In this document: one piece after another, positions 54,960 to 64,000 of the stretch
Layout: each line of letters starts with the position of its first letter
How positions within the stretch are numbered: the first letter of the stretch is position 1
Assembly: GCA_022828595.1 (NCBI GenBank)
Contig: JAKGHH010000001.1
Span: 122,710,999 to 122,774,998, forward strand
Origin: Nelumbo lutea
Taxonomy: Eukaryota; Streptophyta; Magnoliopsida; Proteales; Nelumbonaceae
Length of the DNA stretch: 64,000 bases
Direction: 5' to 3'
Position numbers and translations under genes: made by a program
Notes under the pieces: generated by a model
What the model saw: only the letters and a program-made list of their open reading frames with translations
The model's database searches: none
Told to the model about the DNA's origin: nothing

Positions 54960-56204
54960 TAGAGCATTGAAACAAGGCATTCAGATAGACGAATTAGAGG
55001 TCGAGAACCAGTTGAAAGAAGTGTCCGATTTAGCCGAACAATGAGTGTTGGCAGGCTCCGTGATAGGGCTCTTCGCAAGTACTCAATCTCTGATGGATTG
55101 TTTGGCTGTCTACATGAAGATAGTGAGGTTAGAGATTCTAGCCAGGGGAGTGGGAGACATGCTTGGGATGGTGTAACAAGGACATCAGCCTCTGACAGGA
55201 ATGCTGAAACACCAACAACTTCATCTAATTATCCTTTATCCAGTATGCCAAGCTCTATTGAAAGCATTCAAAATGACAAGGTAGAGCCCTCAAGAACAAG
55301 AGACACCAGATATCATGACATTTTGGAGCGTAGACTTGATTTTCTTGAGAGGAGAAGAAGAATAAGATCACAGTTTTGTAAACTTTTTAGCACCTAGCAG
55401 ACATATGGCAACAATTCTTATTAAGGCATTGTTAGTGCATTTGGCTCCCACCATTTGACTGCTCTGTGGCCTGGCTAGGGCATTCTTAAGCAAAATCTTG
55501 ATTCTTATGGATTATCATTGATGCTAATCCCTTTTAATAGGCAGAAAAGAACTGAATTTATAGATTTGCTATGAAATTCATCTGGTTAGATGAGTTTTTT
55601 GGCCGAGGAGATCCCCCTATAACCTGTTAACTGGTCCATTTTATGCTCTAAGCAAGGCCTGCATTAGAATACTGTTGTTGCATTGTTCTTATGATTTTAC
55701 ATGAAATCCTTTTTAATTTCCTCTTATGCATTTTTTTCTTGTTGGTCTAGCATACCTAAGAGAATGACTTCTCCTTTACCTGAAGTACAGGTCTGTACAC
55801 TTCAGCAACTTAGTAGCCACTTTGAAAATTTATCTGGACATGAGAGGTCATGTATCTTGGCAGGTCAGCATCGAACACGACGTCATTCCAGATGATGACA
55901 ACATTGCTAGAGCTAGCATATCAAGGATTGCGATGTTAGCAGAAGCATTGTTTGAGGTAGTACTGTTGTTTTTTGTTTTCAAGATATTTATTCTCTCATT
56001 TTTGGCTAATGGATGTAAGTTTAGGCTTCTATAACTATTTTAATTAGGTTCTGGATGAAATTCACCAGTAATCTGTGGTTTTATCTTCCTAGCCTTCTGT
56101 TTCTTCAATTGGCTTTGTTCCTACACCAAAGGAAGTTTTAGAATCAATACTTATTAAAATATACATGAAGTCACAAAAACATATGAATGAAGAGGCTGCA
56201 CAGT
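54960..56204 (+). pseudogene. RING-H2-family E3 ligase gene fragment, RING domain missing
   Basis: Exon-like pieces on the plus strand: 54968-55377 ('RRIRGREPVERSVRFSRTMS', 'VGRLRDRALRKYSISD', 'YHDILERRLDFLERRRRIRS'), 55791-55954 ('LQQLSSHFENLSGHERSCIL', 'ASISRIAMLAEALFE'), 56047-56066 (LDEIHQ) and 56092-56203 ('PSVSSIGFVPTPKEVLESIL'). From memory, these match the region in front of the RING finger of a plant RING-H2 E3 family. A frameshift lies near 55880 (between 'AGQHRTRRHS' and 'DDDNIARAS'). The exon that should carry the RING (C..C...C.H..H..C) is absent, and a copia element sits in the following intron-like sequence. It cannot make a ligase. Confidence 0.62.
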
Positions 56205-56351
56205 AAGTATTTTCATGTATTATTAATTGTTATGCATTTAATTTACTGTAGTATGTTTACAGACTAAAGAGTATATATTATTTGATGCATTATTTACACA
56301 GGGAAGGGGGTATCATGACTTACTAGAGAGATCATTCATTTCCTTTCTTCA

Positions 56352-56618
56352 TGTTAAAATAATTTAGTTGTTGATGTTAGGGTCTATTTGGCTAGTTAAA
56401 GTGTTTTTTATTTCATTTTTTCTTTCTATTATGTATGTTATTGTACTTAGAGGCACAAGGGTCTTTTCCCTTGTTATTTCTACTGCCCTATATATATTAA
56501 AATAAAGGTTGGCACCGCCAGCACTGTTACATTGCTAATCCCTTCTCTTCTCTTCTCCCTTCTCTCTTCTTCTCTTCTTTTCTCTTTCTCTTATTTCTAG
56601 CCGGCCACACTGTCAAGA
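56352..56618 (+). repeat. 5' LTR of the copia element
   Basis: Starts TGTTAAAATAATTTAG and has a TATA-like ctatatatattaaaataaagg near 56488, followed by a CT-rich stretch (56540-56600). It ends gtcaaga, which is not the usual CA. Confidence 0.85.
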
Positions 56619-56630
56619 TGGTATCAGAGC
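56619..56630 (+). other. Primer-binding site, initiator tRNA-Met
   Basis: tggtatcagagc is the standard copia primer site complementary to the 3' end of plant initiator tRNA-Met. Confidence 0.9.
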
Positions 56631-56854
56631 GGGAATACTGACTGAGAGAACAGATTGAACAGACTTCACTCTTCCAACTTGTTGAATCTGGGCAGAACAA
56701 AGATCTGAATCTGGAATGAGGAAAACAGATCTACAACTGGATGGTTGTAGTCTTGTGTGTGACATATATCATCAATCGCATGCCCTCTTGGCTACTAGAG
56801 TATAAGGCCCCACATTTGCTCTTGTTCCCTATAGCCCTGCTGTCCACCATTCTG

Positions 56855-57062
56855 ATGCGTGTTTTTGGGTGTCGTTGATTTGTCCATAACCTGTCCCCTA
56901 CTCATGGTAAGCTTGATCCTTGGGCTATTCTTTGTGTTTTCCTTGGTTACCCTTTATCTCAAAAGGGGTATCGCTGCTATGATCTCATTACTCGCAAGTA
57001 CTATGTTTCCATTGATGTTTCATTCTTTGAGAATCAACATTTTTCTCAATTTCTCCTCAGGG
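56855..57062 (+). pseudogene. copia integrase C-terminal remnant
   Basis: 'VFGCRCFVHNLSPTHGKLDP' type text (in mixed frames), then 'CVFLGYPLSQKGYRCYDLIT' and 'RKYYVSIDVSFFENQHF' are the end of the copia integrase (family form FGC.CFVH......KL.P.A..CVFLGYS..QKGY+CYDP..+..YVS.DV.F.E). The catalytic core is gone. Confidence 0.8.
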
Positions 57063-57090
57063 GGAGAGTAGGGTTGAGGAGAAATAGGCA

Positions 57091-58966
57091 ATGACTCAAA
57101 TTCAACTACCTCCTTTACCCGATCCTCCTCCATTCCGGTTTTTTTATCGTCGCCATAAGAGCCAACAGAGTTCAAGAGTCGTAGAGCCTAACACTATGCA
57201 ACCAACATCATCGGATTCACCTGAGGCAGATCCGTCTCATCAGCCAGGTACACTTGCTCCCATTGATATGTATGTTCCTTTAAATGTTGATTCACCTGTC
57301 ACCAATGATCTTAATATTCCTATTGCTAAGAAGAAGGGTGTTAGGTCTTGTACCACTAATCATCCTATCTCTAATTTTGTGTCCTATGAGCATGTTTTGC
57401 CTTCATGCCGTGTCTTTCTCTCTTCTGTGGACAGTGTCCCCGTTCCTAAGAATGTGGCAGAAGCTTTGTCTAAACCTGAATGGATAGATGCAATGTAGGA
57501 AGAAATTGATGATTTACACAAAAATGGCACATGGGAGTTGGTGGACCTTCTTAAAGGGAAGGAACCAGTGGGTTGCAAGTGGGTGATCACAGTGAAACAC
57601 AAGGCTGATGGAACTGTTGAAAGGTACAAGGCTAGACTGGTAGCAAGAGGTTTTACACAGGTATATGGAGTGGACTATGCAGAGACTTTTGCTCTAGTAG
57701 CCAAGATGAACTCTATCAGGATCCTTCTTTCATTGGCAGCAAATCTTGACTGGGAACTTTACCAATTGGACATAAAAAATGTTTTCTTGAATGGTGACTT
57801 GGAAGAGGAAGTGTACATGACCCAACCTCCAGGGTTCTGTGCCAAAGGCAGTGAACAAAACGTGTGCAGGTTAAAAAAATATTTATATGGGTTGAAACAA
57901 TCATCTCGGGCTTGGTTTAGTAAGTTCCATTTAGCAGTTCAATAGATGGGGTTCAAACAATGCCAGTCAGATCACACTCTATTTGTGAAAAGAGGTGAAG
58001 GGAAAATTGCAGCTCCTATTGTGTATGTGGATGACATAGTGATCACAGGAGATTGGGAGGTTGAAATACGAAGACTAAAAAAATTCTTAGCCACTCAATT
58101 TGAGGTGAAAGATTTAGGCCCCTTACGTTATTTCCTTGGAATTGAAGTTGCCTGCTCTCACAAGGGCATATTTATTTTCCAACGGAAATATGTACTAGAT
58201 CTACTAGAAGATACATGCAAGTTGGGGGTAAAACCAATTGACTCACCAATTGAATCTAATCATCATCTGGGAGGCAGTCAGGGAGAGTTTTTGAAAGATG
58301 TGAAGAAGTTCCAGAGATTCGTTGGGAGACTTTTGTATTTGTCTATGACCAGGCCTGATATTGCTTATGCAGTGGGTGTCCTTAGTCAGTTCATGCACAA
58401 TCCTAGGACAACTCACTTTGAAGCTGCAGAGAGGATCCTGAGATACGTCAAGAAGTTTTCCGGAACTGGTTTGTTGTTCCAGAAACATGGTCACTTAAAG
58501 GAAGAAGTATATACTGATGCAGATTGGGTAGGAGCAGTCAATGATCGAAAGTCTACTAGTGGGTATTGTGCCCTTTGTAGGAGGAAACCTGGAAGCAAAG
58601 TGTGGTGGCTAGATCCAGTGCTGAAGCAAAGTATTGAGCGATGGCACATGGGGTTGCGGAAATCATGTAGATAAGAAATCTGTTAGGTGAACTGGGTTTC
58701 ACAGTGAGCAATCCTATGTCACTCTACTGTGACAATAAAGTTGCCATCAATATTGCTGCTAATCCAATTCTACATGATAGGACGAAACACATTGAAGTGG
58801 ACAAGCATTTAATTAGAGAGAAACTTCAAAGTAGAAAAGTGTGTACACCATATGTCAGCTCAGAAGAACAACTCGCAGATATCTTCACCAAAGGTCTTCT
58901 TCATGTGCGGCACAAAGATTTGTGTGACAAGTTGGGCGTGATTGACATCTATGCTCCAACTTGAGG
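57091..58966 (+). pseudogene. pol: copia reverse transcriptase and RNase H
   Basis: Linker, then 'EALSKPEWIDAM' and a stop, 'GTWELVDLLKGKEPVGCKWV', 'YKARLVARGFTQVYGVDYAE', 'QLDIKNVFLNGDLEEEVYM' (first catalytic Asp), a stop after 'FHLAVQ' (57943), and 'APIVYVDDIVITGD' with the catalytic YVDD near 58020. Further on: 'DLGPLRYFLGIEVACSHKG', 'TRPDIAYAVGVLSQFMHNP', and the RNase H start 'VYTDADWVGAVNDRKSTSGY'. A small deletion and frameshift near 58575-58600 precede 'QSVVARSSAEAKY', and the end is 'YCDNKVAINIAANP', 'TKHIEVDKHLIREKL', 'QLADIFTKGL'. Few lesions, so decay is moderate, but the element lacks gag and integrase. Confidence 0.92.
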
Positions 58967-58971
58967 GGGAG
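58961..58971 (+). other. copia polypurine tract
   Basis: ttgagggggag immediately before the 3' LTR primes plus-strand synthesis. Confidence 0.75.
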
Positions 58972-59237
58972 TGTTAAAATAATTTAGTTGCTGATGTTAG
59001 GGTCTGTTTGGCTAATTAAAGTGTTTTTTCTTTCAATTATGTCTGTTATTGTACTCAGGGGCACAATGGTCTTTTTCCTTGTTATTTCTGTCACCCTATA
59101 TATATTAAAATAAAGGTTGGCGCCGCCAGCACTGTTACATTGCAAAACCCTTCTCTCTTTTATCCTCTCCTCTTCTCTTCTTCTCCTCTTCTCTTCTCTT
59201 CTCTTCCTCTTATTTCTGGCCAGGCATACTGTCAAGA
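58972..59237 (+). repeat. 3' LTR of the copia element
   Basis: Same TGTTAAAATAATTTAG start and gtcaaga end as the 5' LTR, with scattered differences (for example 'ggcgccgcc' against 'ggcaccgcc'). Confidence 0.88.
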
Positions 59238-59242
59238 CTTCA

Positions 59243-59708
59243 AATTTGCTAAAATACCAAGTTGTGCTACCAGGGAGTAATATTATAAGTTCTTCTATAT
59301 ATGTGTCATCTTCAATTAAAAACTTAAAAGTTAACAATAGATAAGTTCTTCTATTAGGAGCAATTGACTTTGCATATTGTAAGAACAAGATATTACACAT
59401 TCGGAATTAATTTACTAGATAGTTTAGGAGATTCTAGGGTGATACCCCATCCAGTTTGTATAGCCTTTTATACCTTTTCTGGTTATTCCTTTTTTGAATT
59501 TCTATGGGAGTGTGATGCTATGGAAATTTGTCTGGGTAAATTTTCTTTAGTAGAATACAGTTTATGCAATGTGCACAACACTCCGTAATCCATGTGTCTT
59601 CTGGAATAGTTTTGACTTTCAAGTATTATATGTTGTCATTCTTTCTTTTATGGTCAGTAAAATATACTAAAACCATGTATCTTTTCTTATTTCATTTTCT
59701 ATGTCTAG
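59243..59708. other. Intron-like DNA between two captured gene fragments
   Basis: Resumes the sequence interrupted by the copia element. No RING exon and no earlier DUF829 exon is found. Ends in a pyrimidine-rich acceptor-like 'ttctatgtctag'. Confidence 0.4.
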
Positions 59709-60903
59709 GCTTCAGGTTTCTCTATTGCATTTTTGAAAAAGCAGAGCATTGCAACAAGAGGATTAATTAGATCAAAAGAAGCTGGTACAGAGAGCTTAGT
59801 TGACATAAAAACTTCTTTTCAAACCAAACCTGCTGCAACTGAAACAGCTTTGTTGACCGTTTTGGAGAAGTTCTTTAAAGTGGTTCTTAATCTTCTAACA
59901 ATTAACAGGTTAGGTGTCGTTTCCTAATTATCACTGGTTTTTACATTTAATCATATCTCAACTGATTCACTTCCACTTTGTATGTCCAACTTGTAACATA
60001 CAGATGTTTACTGTATTTTCTTTGGAAAATTCCTCTCCATGATTTACATGTAAAAGCATGTTCAAATATAACCATGAGGAATATCGGCTTCAATGCTCAC
60101 AAGACTGTACGAACAGTGTGAGCACTGAAACCAATTTCACCATGATGTAGTTTTATTTTGGTAAATTTGTGATGATACTGAAATAGCTTTGACCAATCAA
60201 CTCCCGCCCCCAGGTGAATTTGATGAATACCACCTGACTGGCTAACCACTTTTGTGATATCAGTAGTTGACTATGTGAAGCATACCGAACCTTACATTCC
60301 TGTTCCTGTTTAAGAATAGTCATGTTGCATAGTTGTGCTTTTATTGGAACCTATTATTACCAATACAAAATTACAAACAATTCCCTTTTATTGAAATATA
60401 GATTAAACTGCTCTTGTGACTAGAAGGGTGTTTAGCTGGGTTTATAAAATCCTAGAAAATAGTTGTTATCTGCCTCTTTCAAGTGAATAAATCATAGCTC
60501 TTAAAAAATAATTCTCTTCTCCAGCATTTAAACAAAATAGCTTACAAAATCCATAAATAAATCATGCTCTTGTTGCTTGATCTGCAACATTATCTTCGTT
60601 TGCATCTGATTGTCTTTCATTTTGTTGAATTACAAGAGGCTCTCTGATGTGATGGGTCTTCTATCATCATAACCACCACCTTGTCCACAGTTATACATCT
60701 ACAGTTCTGCAGATAGGGTCATTCCAGTAGAATCTCTAGAGTCCTTTATAGAGGAGAAGCAAAAGGTGGGGCGTGAGGTCCGGGCCTGCAACTTTATCTC
60801 CACACCCCATGCTGACCACTTCAGAAATGACCCAAATCTATATACTTCTCAACTTACCAACTTCCTGGAGGACTGTGTGCTGACTTGTTGCAAAGATTCT
60901 TAA
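59709..60903 (+). pseudogene. DUF829/TMEM53-like alpha/beta-hydrolase gene, 3' part
   Basis: Two exon-like blocks with good splice borders. Block 1 (59709-59909, after tctag) reads 'ASGFSIAFLKKQSIATRG' and 'ETALLTVLEKFFKVVLNLLT' and ends before ggttaggt. Block 2 (60691-60903, after tccacag) reads 'LYIYSSADRVIPVESLESFI', 'CNFISTPHADHFRNDPNLYT' and 'SQLTNFLEDCVLTCC', stopping at TAA 60901-60903. This matches, from memory, the C-terminal half of plant DUF829 (PF05705) proteins, including the D of 'SSADRVIP' and the H of 'PHADHFR' that serve as the acid and base of the hydrolase triad. An exon expected between the blocks (before 'LYIYS') and the whole N-terminal half with the nucleophile were not found. 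The surviving frames are intact, so the fragment is young or recently under selection. Confidence 0.72.
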
Positions 60904-62571
60904 ACTTGGTGAACCACCTAGAATGTCTTATTATATACTCCTCTAATCCCAACTGTAAATTCATTTTTGTTGAATTCTTTATAGAGGTAATTGAATTCAA
61001 GGGAAACAATAATCTTTAATTTGTTTTCTTCTTAAGTTTTCCTTATCTTTTAATTTGAGCCTGATCTTGGTGTACAGAGTACAAAGCAATGTATTAATAT
61101 TTATGGAGAGGGATCTCAATACTGTATCATTAAACTGTGAAGCAAAACTATGGAATTAAAATTTCAACTCTTTATTGCATATAATTTTTGTGGCTTCTGC
61201 TGGATTTATTTAAGTAACAAACAATTGATGATGATGGTTATTTTTGTGATTTGGTCTGCTGATCAAACTAAAGGAAGAAGAATTGAGAGGGGAAGATGGG
61301 TTAGATAGAGGTCAGAATGTTGGAGAATTGGAAAAAGCAGTTGTAAATTTAAACTCAATTAGAAGATGCAGATCTCAAAAAAGCAGAGAGAGAGAGAGTC
61401 AACAACAGATAAAAGGAGGTCCGTTTGGCATTGAGTTTTTGCAAGATAAGAGGAGGCCCTTTTGGCATTGGGCCTACCAACATAGTAAGAAAACACAATA
61501 ATGGAGTCAGAAGACAACAAGAAGATTGCATTCAAAAATTGAACAATAAGACTGAATGAATAAGAGTCTGTTAGGGGGCCGGAGTTTTGATTTGGTCCTT
61601 GCCGGGTGGCGCTTGTGGGTGCTTGGAGCTGGAAAGGGAGATGTTTTTTTCATCAGGATCACATTGTTTTGAATTGCTTTTGTTTCCTTTTGTAAGGGGG
61701 TTGGCCTCTGTGGGGTGTTTTGCTTTATTTTAGTTGGTTTTTTATTGTGTGTTCAAAAATAAAAAGGACGATGAATTCAGAGGTGGTCCAGACATTCGGC
61801 TGCCATCCCACATAAACCACAGGATTGATCCTGGATCTGCATATCTTCCCTTGGTAGGTTATCTCTGGTCAATTGTTTCCCAGTGGCAACTGACCAATGC
61901 AGAAAATTGTCTTTAGAAGTCACCTAGGAAAGCCAGAGCTTTGGTTAAGATTATTAGGCTAACCAAGAAACTCTCATGAGTATCATCCTGCTCGACCCTA
62001 ACATATTGACTCCCAAGGAGCTCAACAACTGCAGCAGGTTCTCAAACTCCCTTATTCAAAAATATTCCATCCTGCTCATCAGTATCATCTTGGTGTAGTT
62101 CTAGAAGATGTTGGTATCTGCAATTTTTTAGAAGAAAGAATAAATGGAAGTTTCAACATTCTGTGCTCTCTCTACTCATCTAATTCAATACTTATTTTAA
62201 AGTTGTTCAATAATCATGGATTTCTTAAAAGCATAGATTCACTTACATTTTTGGTTCAAGTCTTTTTGTTTCCCGTGAGTTCTATATTGGAAAACTGGTA
62301 CTTAGCATTTGTTTTTTAGAAGTTCAAAATGGACTACTTGGCCTTACATTAACTTTATTGGGTGAGATTGCAGAAGAAAAATGATACAATGGTTAAGGTA
62401 GTGCAAACTACAAAGTGTATTGTTTGAATCCTAGAGAGCCTTATTTGATTTAATGGTCTCTAATTAAGATCATATACAGAGATCAATGGTAGAGTCAATA
62501 ATGACAGCTTATCCTCAAATGAGATAAGGAAAATTTAGGTACACATTCCACATTGCATCAAAGTACACATA
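60904..62571. other. Anonymous DNA downstream of the DUF829-like fragment
   Basis: Two short plus-strand frames (61283-61501, with the near-duplicate 'GGPFGIEF' and 'RRPFWHWA'; and 61734-61916, 'FRGGPDIRLPSHINHRIDPG') could be further captured exons but match nothing I recognise. The rest is AT-rich non-coding DNA. Confidence 0.35.
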
Positions 62572-63162
62572 AAGATGCAACCTTGGCAACTTGTCGACCA
62601 TGCCAATGTGTTGAACCTAACAGAATGTGAGATGCTGAATTGGGATTCTTCGATATTACACCTCCATTGCAGGAAGTCTCACAAATCAATGAGGATTCAA
62701 TTTCTAATAACAAAAGAGACCCAAAATGTACTGAAAGTAAAATTAAAAATAATTGTGGAAGGAAGTCTGGGTTTATTGAGCTTGTTAGCCTAGATGGGTA
62801 GCTATTCATTTGTCATACTGATCTAGAAGCAGGTTCATATTACCATCAACACACCCTTATTGAGTTTGGATGTTCTTGAATAAAATGACCTTGCTCTTGC
62901 ACATTATGCTTGTGCGTTGAAGTGGTTCATTAATCACGGGCCTACTATTTGTGAAATTTGTGGAACCATAGGAAAAAGTATCAGACCCACTGACTTCAAA
63001 ATGGTTGTGCCTTCTCTAATGGAGTATGAAACAATAAGAGAAAGGAGAGCAACTGGCGTACCTACTACTTCCCATATTCAGATGGATGCTGTAGAGAGGT
63101 TAAAAACTTGCTTAAATAGTATTGGCCTTCTAAAGGATGGAAGCTTTAAGGCTCATAATTGA
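62572..63162 (+). pseudogene. RINGv (RING-CH) protein gene fragment, intronless
   Basis: RINGv proteins are membrane-associated E3 ubiquitin ligases. In frame 1: 'DITPPLQEVSQINEDSISNN', 'GRKSGFIELVSLDG', a stop, 'CHTDLEAGSYYHQHTLIEFG' and 'CS'. After a frameshift at about 62878 the frame becomes 'NDLALAHYACALKWFINHGP', 'TICEICGTIGKSIRPTDFK' and 'VVPSLMEYETIRERRATGVP'. The second half has the C4HC3 pattern part H-Y-A-C then C-E-I-C of RINGv, and the family's trailing helix. The start of the zinc domain is disrupted. Stop codons and the frameshift mark a pseudogene. The usual gene has introns in this part, so a processed copy is possible, but no poly-A tail is seen directly after it. Confidence 0.75.
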
Positions 63163-64000
63163 TTGATCATTTCAAGCAAGGCAGTAGGTGTGATTGGCAC
63201 ATATATGCAACTCTTGGGTCATAACCCACCCACGAAGCTGATTGGAACGCTAACCTAGAAACCTACACTGCTACAGTTTTGTGTTAATTTCAAAACTGAA
63301 ATTAAATAAACATTTAATCCTACTTAACCGGAAAAAAAAATTGTTGAATTGAAATTCGGATAATTGGATATCATTTCCATTTGCAGCACACTATTCCCTC
63401 CCAATTTTTTCAAAACATTTATTACCCGGTTCCAATTATCACCTTTCTTTGGGCAAAAAATGAGGAGGCTTCAATTCTAGATTATCATCAACACAATAGT
63501 ACCTTTAGTCCTAATGCATAAACCCAGATTCGCTGGGAAATGAATTATAGTTTGTTGATCATAAATTGCAATGCAACTGATAGGCACTCAGAATTTTTCT
63601 TGGTGTTTGATTTTAATTTTCAAAATTTTAGGATGATCCAAATGTTTAAAAATTCCCTTTTGTGTTCTTGGCCTTTGAATAAGTAAAGGTTGAAGTCTAT
63701 ATTTTTTATCATCATATTGAATTTTATTTTAAAAATTGGAAGAACAATGAATGACAAAATCAATCAAAAAAGAGAAATATTAGATTTTAAAAAAATCTAT
63801 ATATCATGTGAACGGATTGTGGCTAAGGGACACTAAAAAAGTTAGCAAATGCCTACGGGCATTTTCAAAAAAAAAATAGCAAAACAAATTTCTTAAACTA
63901 CCCTTATGATTTAGCTAATTGACTATGTATACTCCTACTGTTTGAGTATACCCCTGCTGTTTTGAAATATTACCATTGTCGTTAAAATATTAACAGTAGG
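63163..64000. other. AT-rich DNA at the window end
   Basis: No gene is seen. From about 63850 ('cctacgggcattttcaaaaa') the text looks like the beginning of another non-autonomous element that may continue outside the window. Confidence 0.35.

Larger units (their letters stand above)
56352..59237 (+). mobile_element. Ty1/copia retrotransposon, internally deleted
   Basis: LTRs of 267 and 266 bp surround 2.35 kb. The primer site tggtatcagagc (initiator tRNA-Met) directly follows the 5' LTR, and the purine tract ttgagggggag directly precedes the 3' LTR. With LTR ends set at ...tgtcaaga, the 5 bp flanks CTTCA (56347-56351 and 59238-59242) match exactly. gag, protease and most of integrase are deleted; reverse transcriptase and RNase H remain. 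The insertion lies in the intron-like region of the captured RING gene fragment. Confidence 0.92.

Noticed and set aside
54960..60903. One functional host gene with exons at 55-60.9 kb
   Set aside because: The exon groups belong to two different families, the RING exon and the hydrolase N-terminal half are missing, and a frameshift lies near 55880.

Overview
The window is AT-rich nuclear DNA of a flowering plant (species not identifiable) and consists almost entirely of transposable elements and gene fragments. The plant origin rests on a Ty3/gypsy element of the Tat type (two RNase H domains and an antisense ORF), a Ty1/copia element primed by initiator tRNA-Met, L1-type LINEs ending in RNase H, plant Helitrons with Rep/Pif1 helicase and RPA-like genes, several MITEs, a tRNA-derived SINE, and fragments of recognisable plant genes (cinnamyl alcohol dehydrogenase, RING-H2 and RINGv proteins, a DUF829/TMEM53-like hydrolase). 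I found no complete, evidently functional host gene, no rRNA, no functional tRNA and no CRISPR array.

Layout. 1-3.3 kb: AT-rich DNA with a Tourist-like MITE (514-886, TTA target duplication), a fold-back element (955-1494), diverged direct repeats and one end of a hAT-type element. 3.3-21.04 kb: a very large imperfect palindrome. Its left arm is 3298-5612. Its right arm is 10669-11806 continued at 20103-21041. An 8.3 kb Ty3/gypsy element (11807-20102, target duplication CTAAT) splits the right arm. Both arms carry the same hAT-type MITE, so the order was MITE insertion, then inverted duplication, then gypsy insertion. The 5 kb between the arms holds a gypsy LTR/gag fragment, a diverged satellite of about 155 bp, and an AT-rich insertion into that satellite. 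21.8-25.65 kb: a hAT-type MITE (21776-22180) and a short non-autonomous LTR element (22610-25648). 25.65-31.2 kb: mostly anonymous DNA with MITEs and a small minisatellite.

31.2-46.6 kb: a Helitron 5' end with its own repeats, a LINE scrap, two degenerate antisense CAD fragments with a SINE between them (target duplication of 17 bp), two L1-type LINEs meeting tail to tail near 41.2 kb, internal tandem duplications, and two long direct-repeat systems of unknown nature (43.1-45.96 kb and 45.96-46.6 kb). 46.8-52.0 kb: a decayed Helitron core, Rep plus Pif1-like helicase followed by an RPA70-like gene. 52.7-64 kb: two more Helitron 5' ends. The one at 54611 leads directly into exons of a RING-H2-family gene (RING missing, a copia element in one intron), then the last exons of a DUF829/TMEM53-like gene, then an intronless RINGv fragment, all on the plus strand. 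The most economical reading is a Helitron that gathered several host gene fragments. Because no Helitron 3' end was found, this remains an inference.
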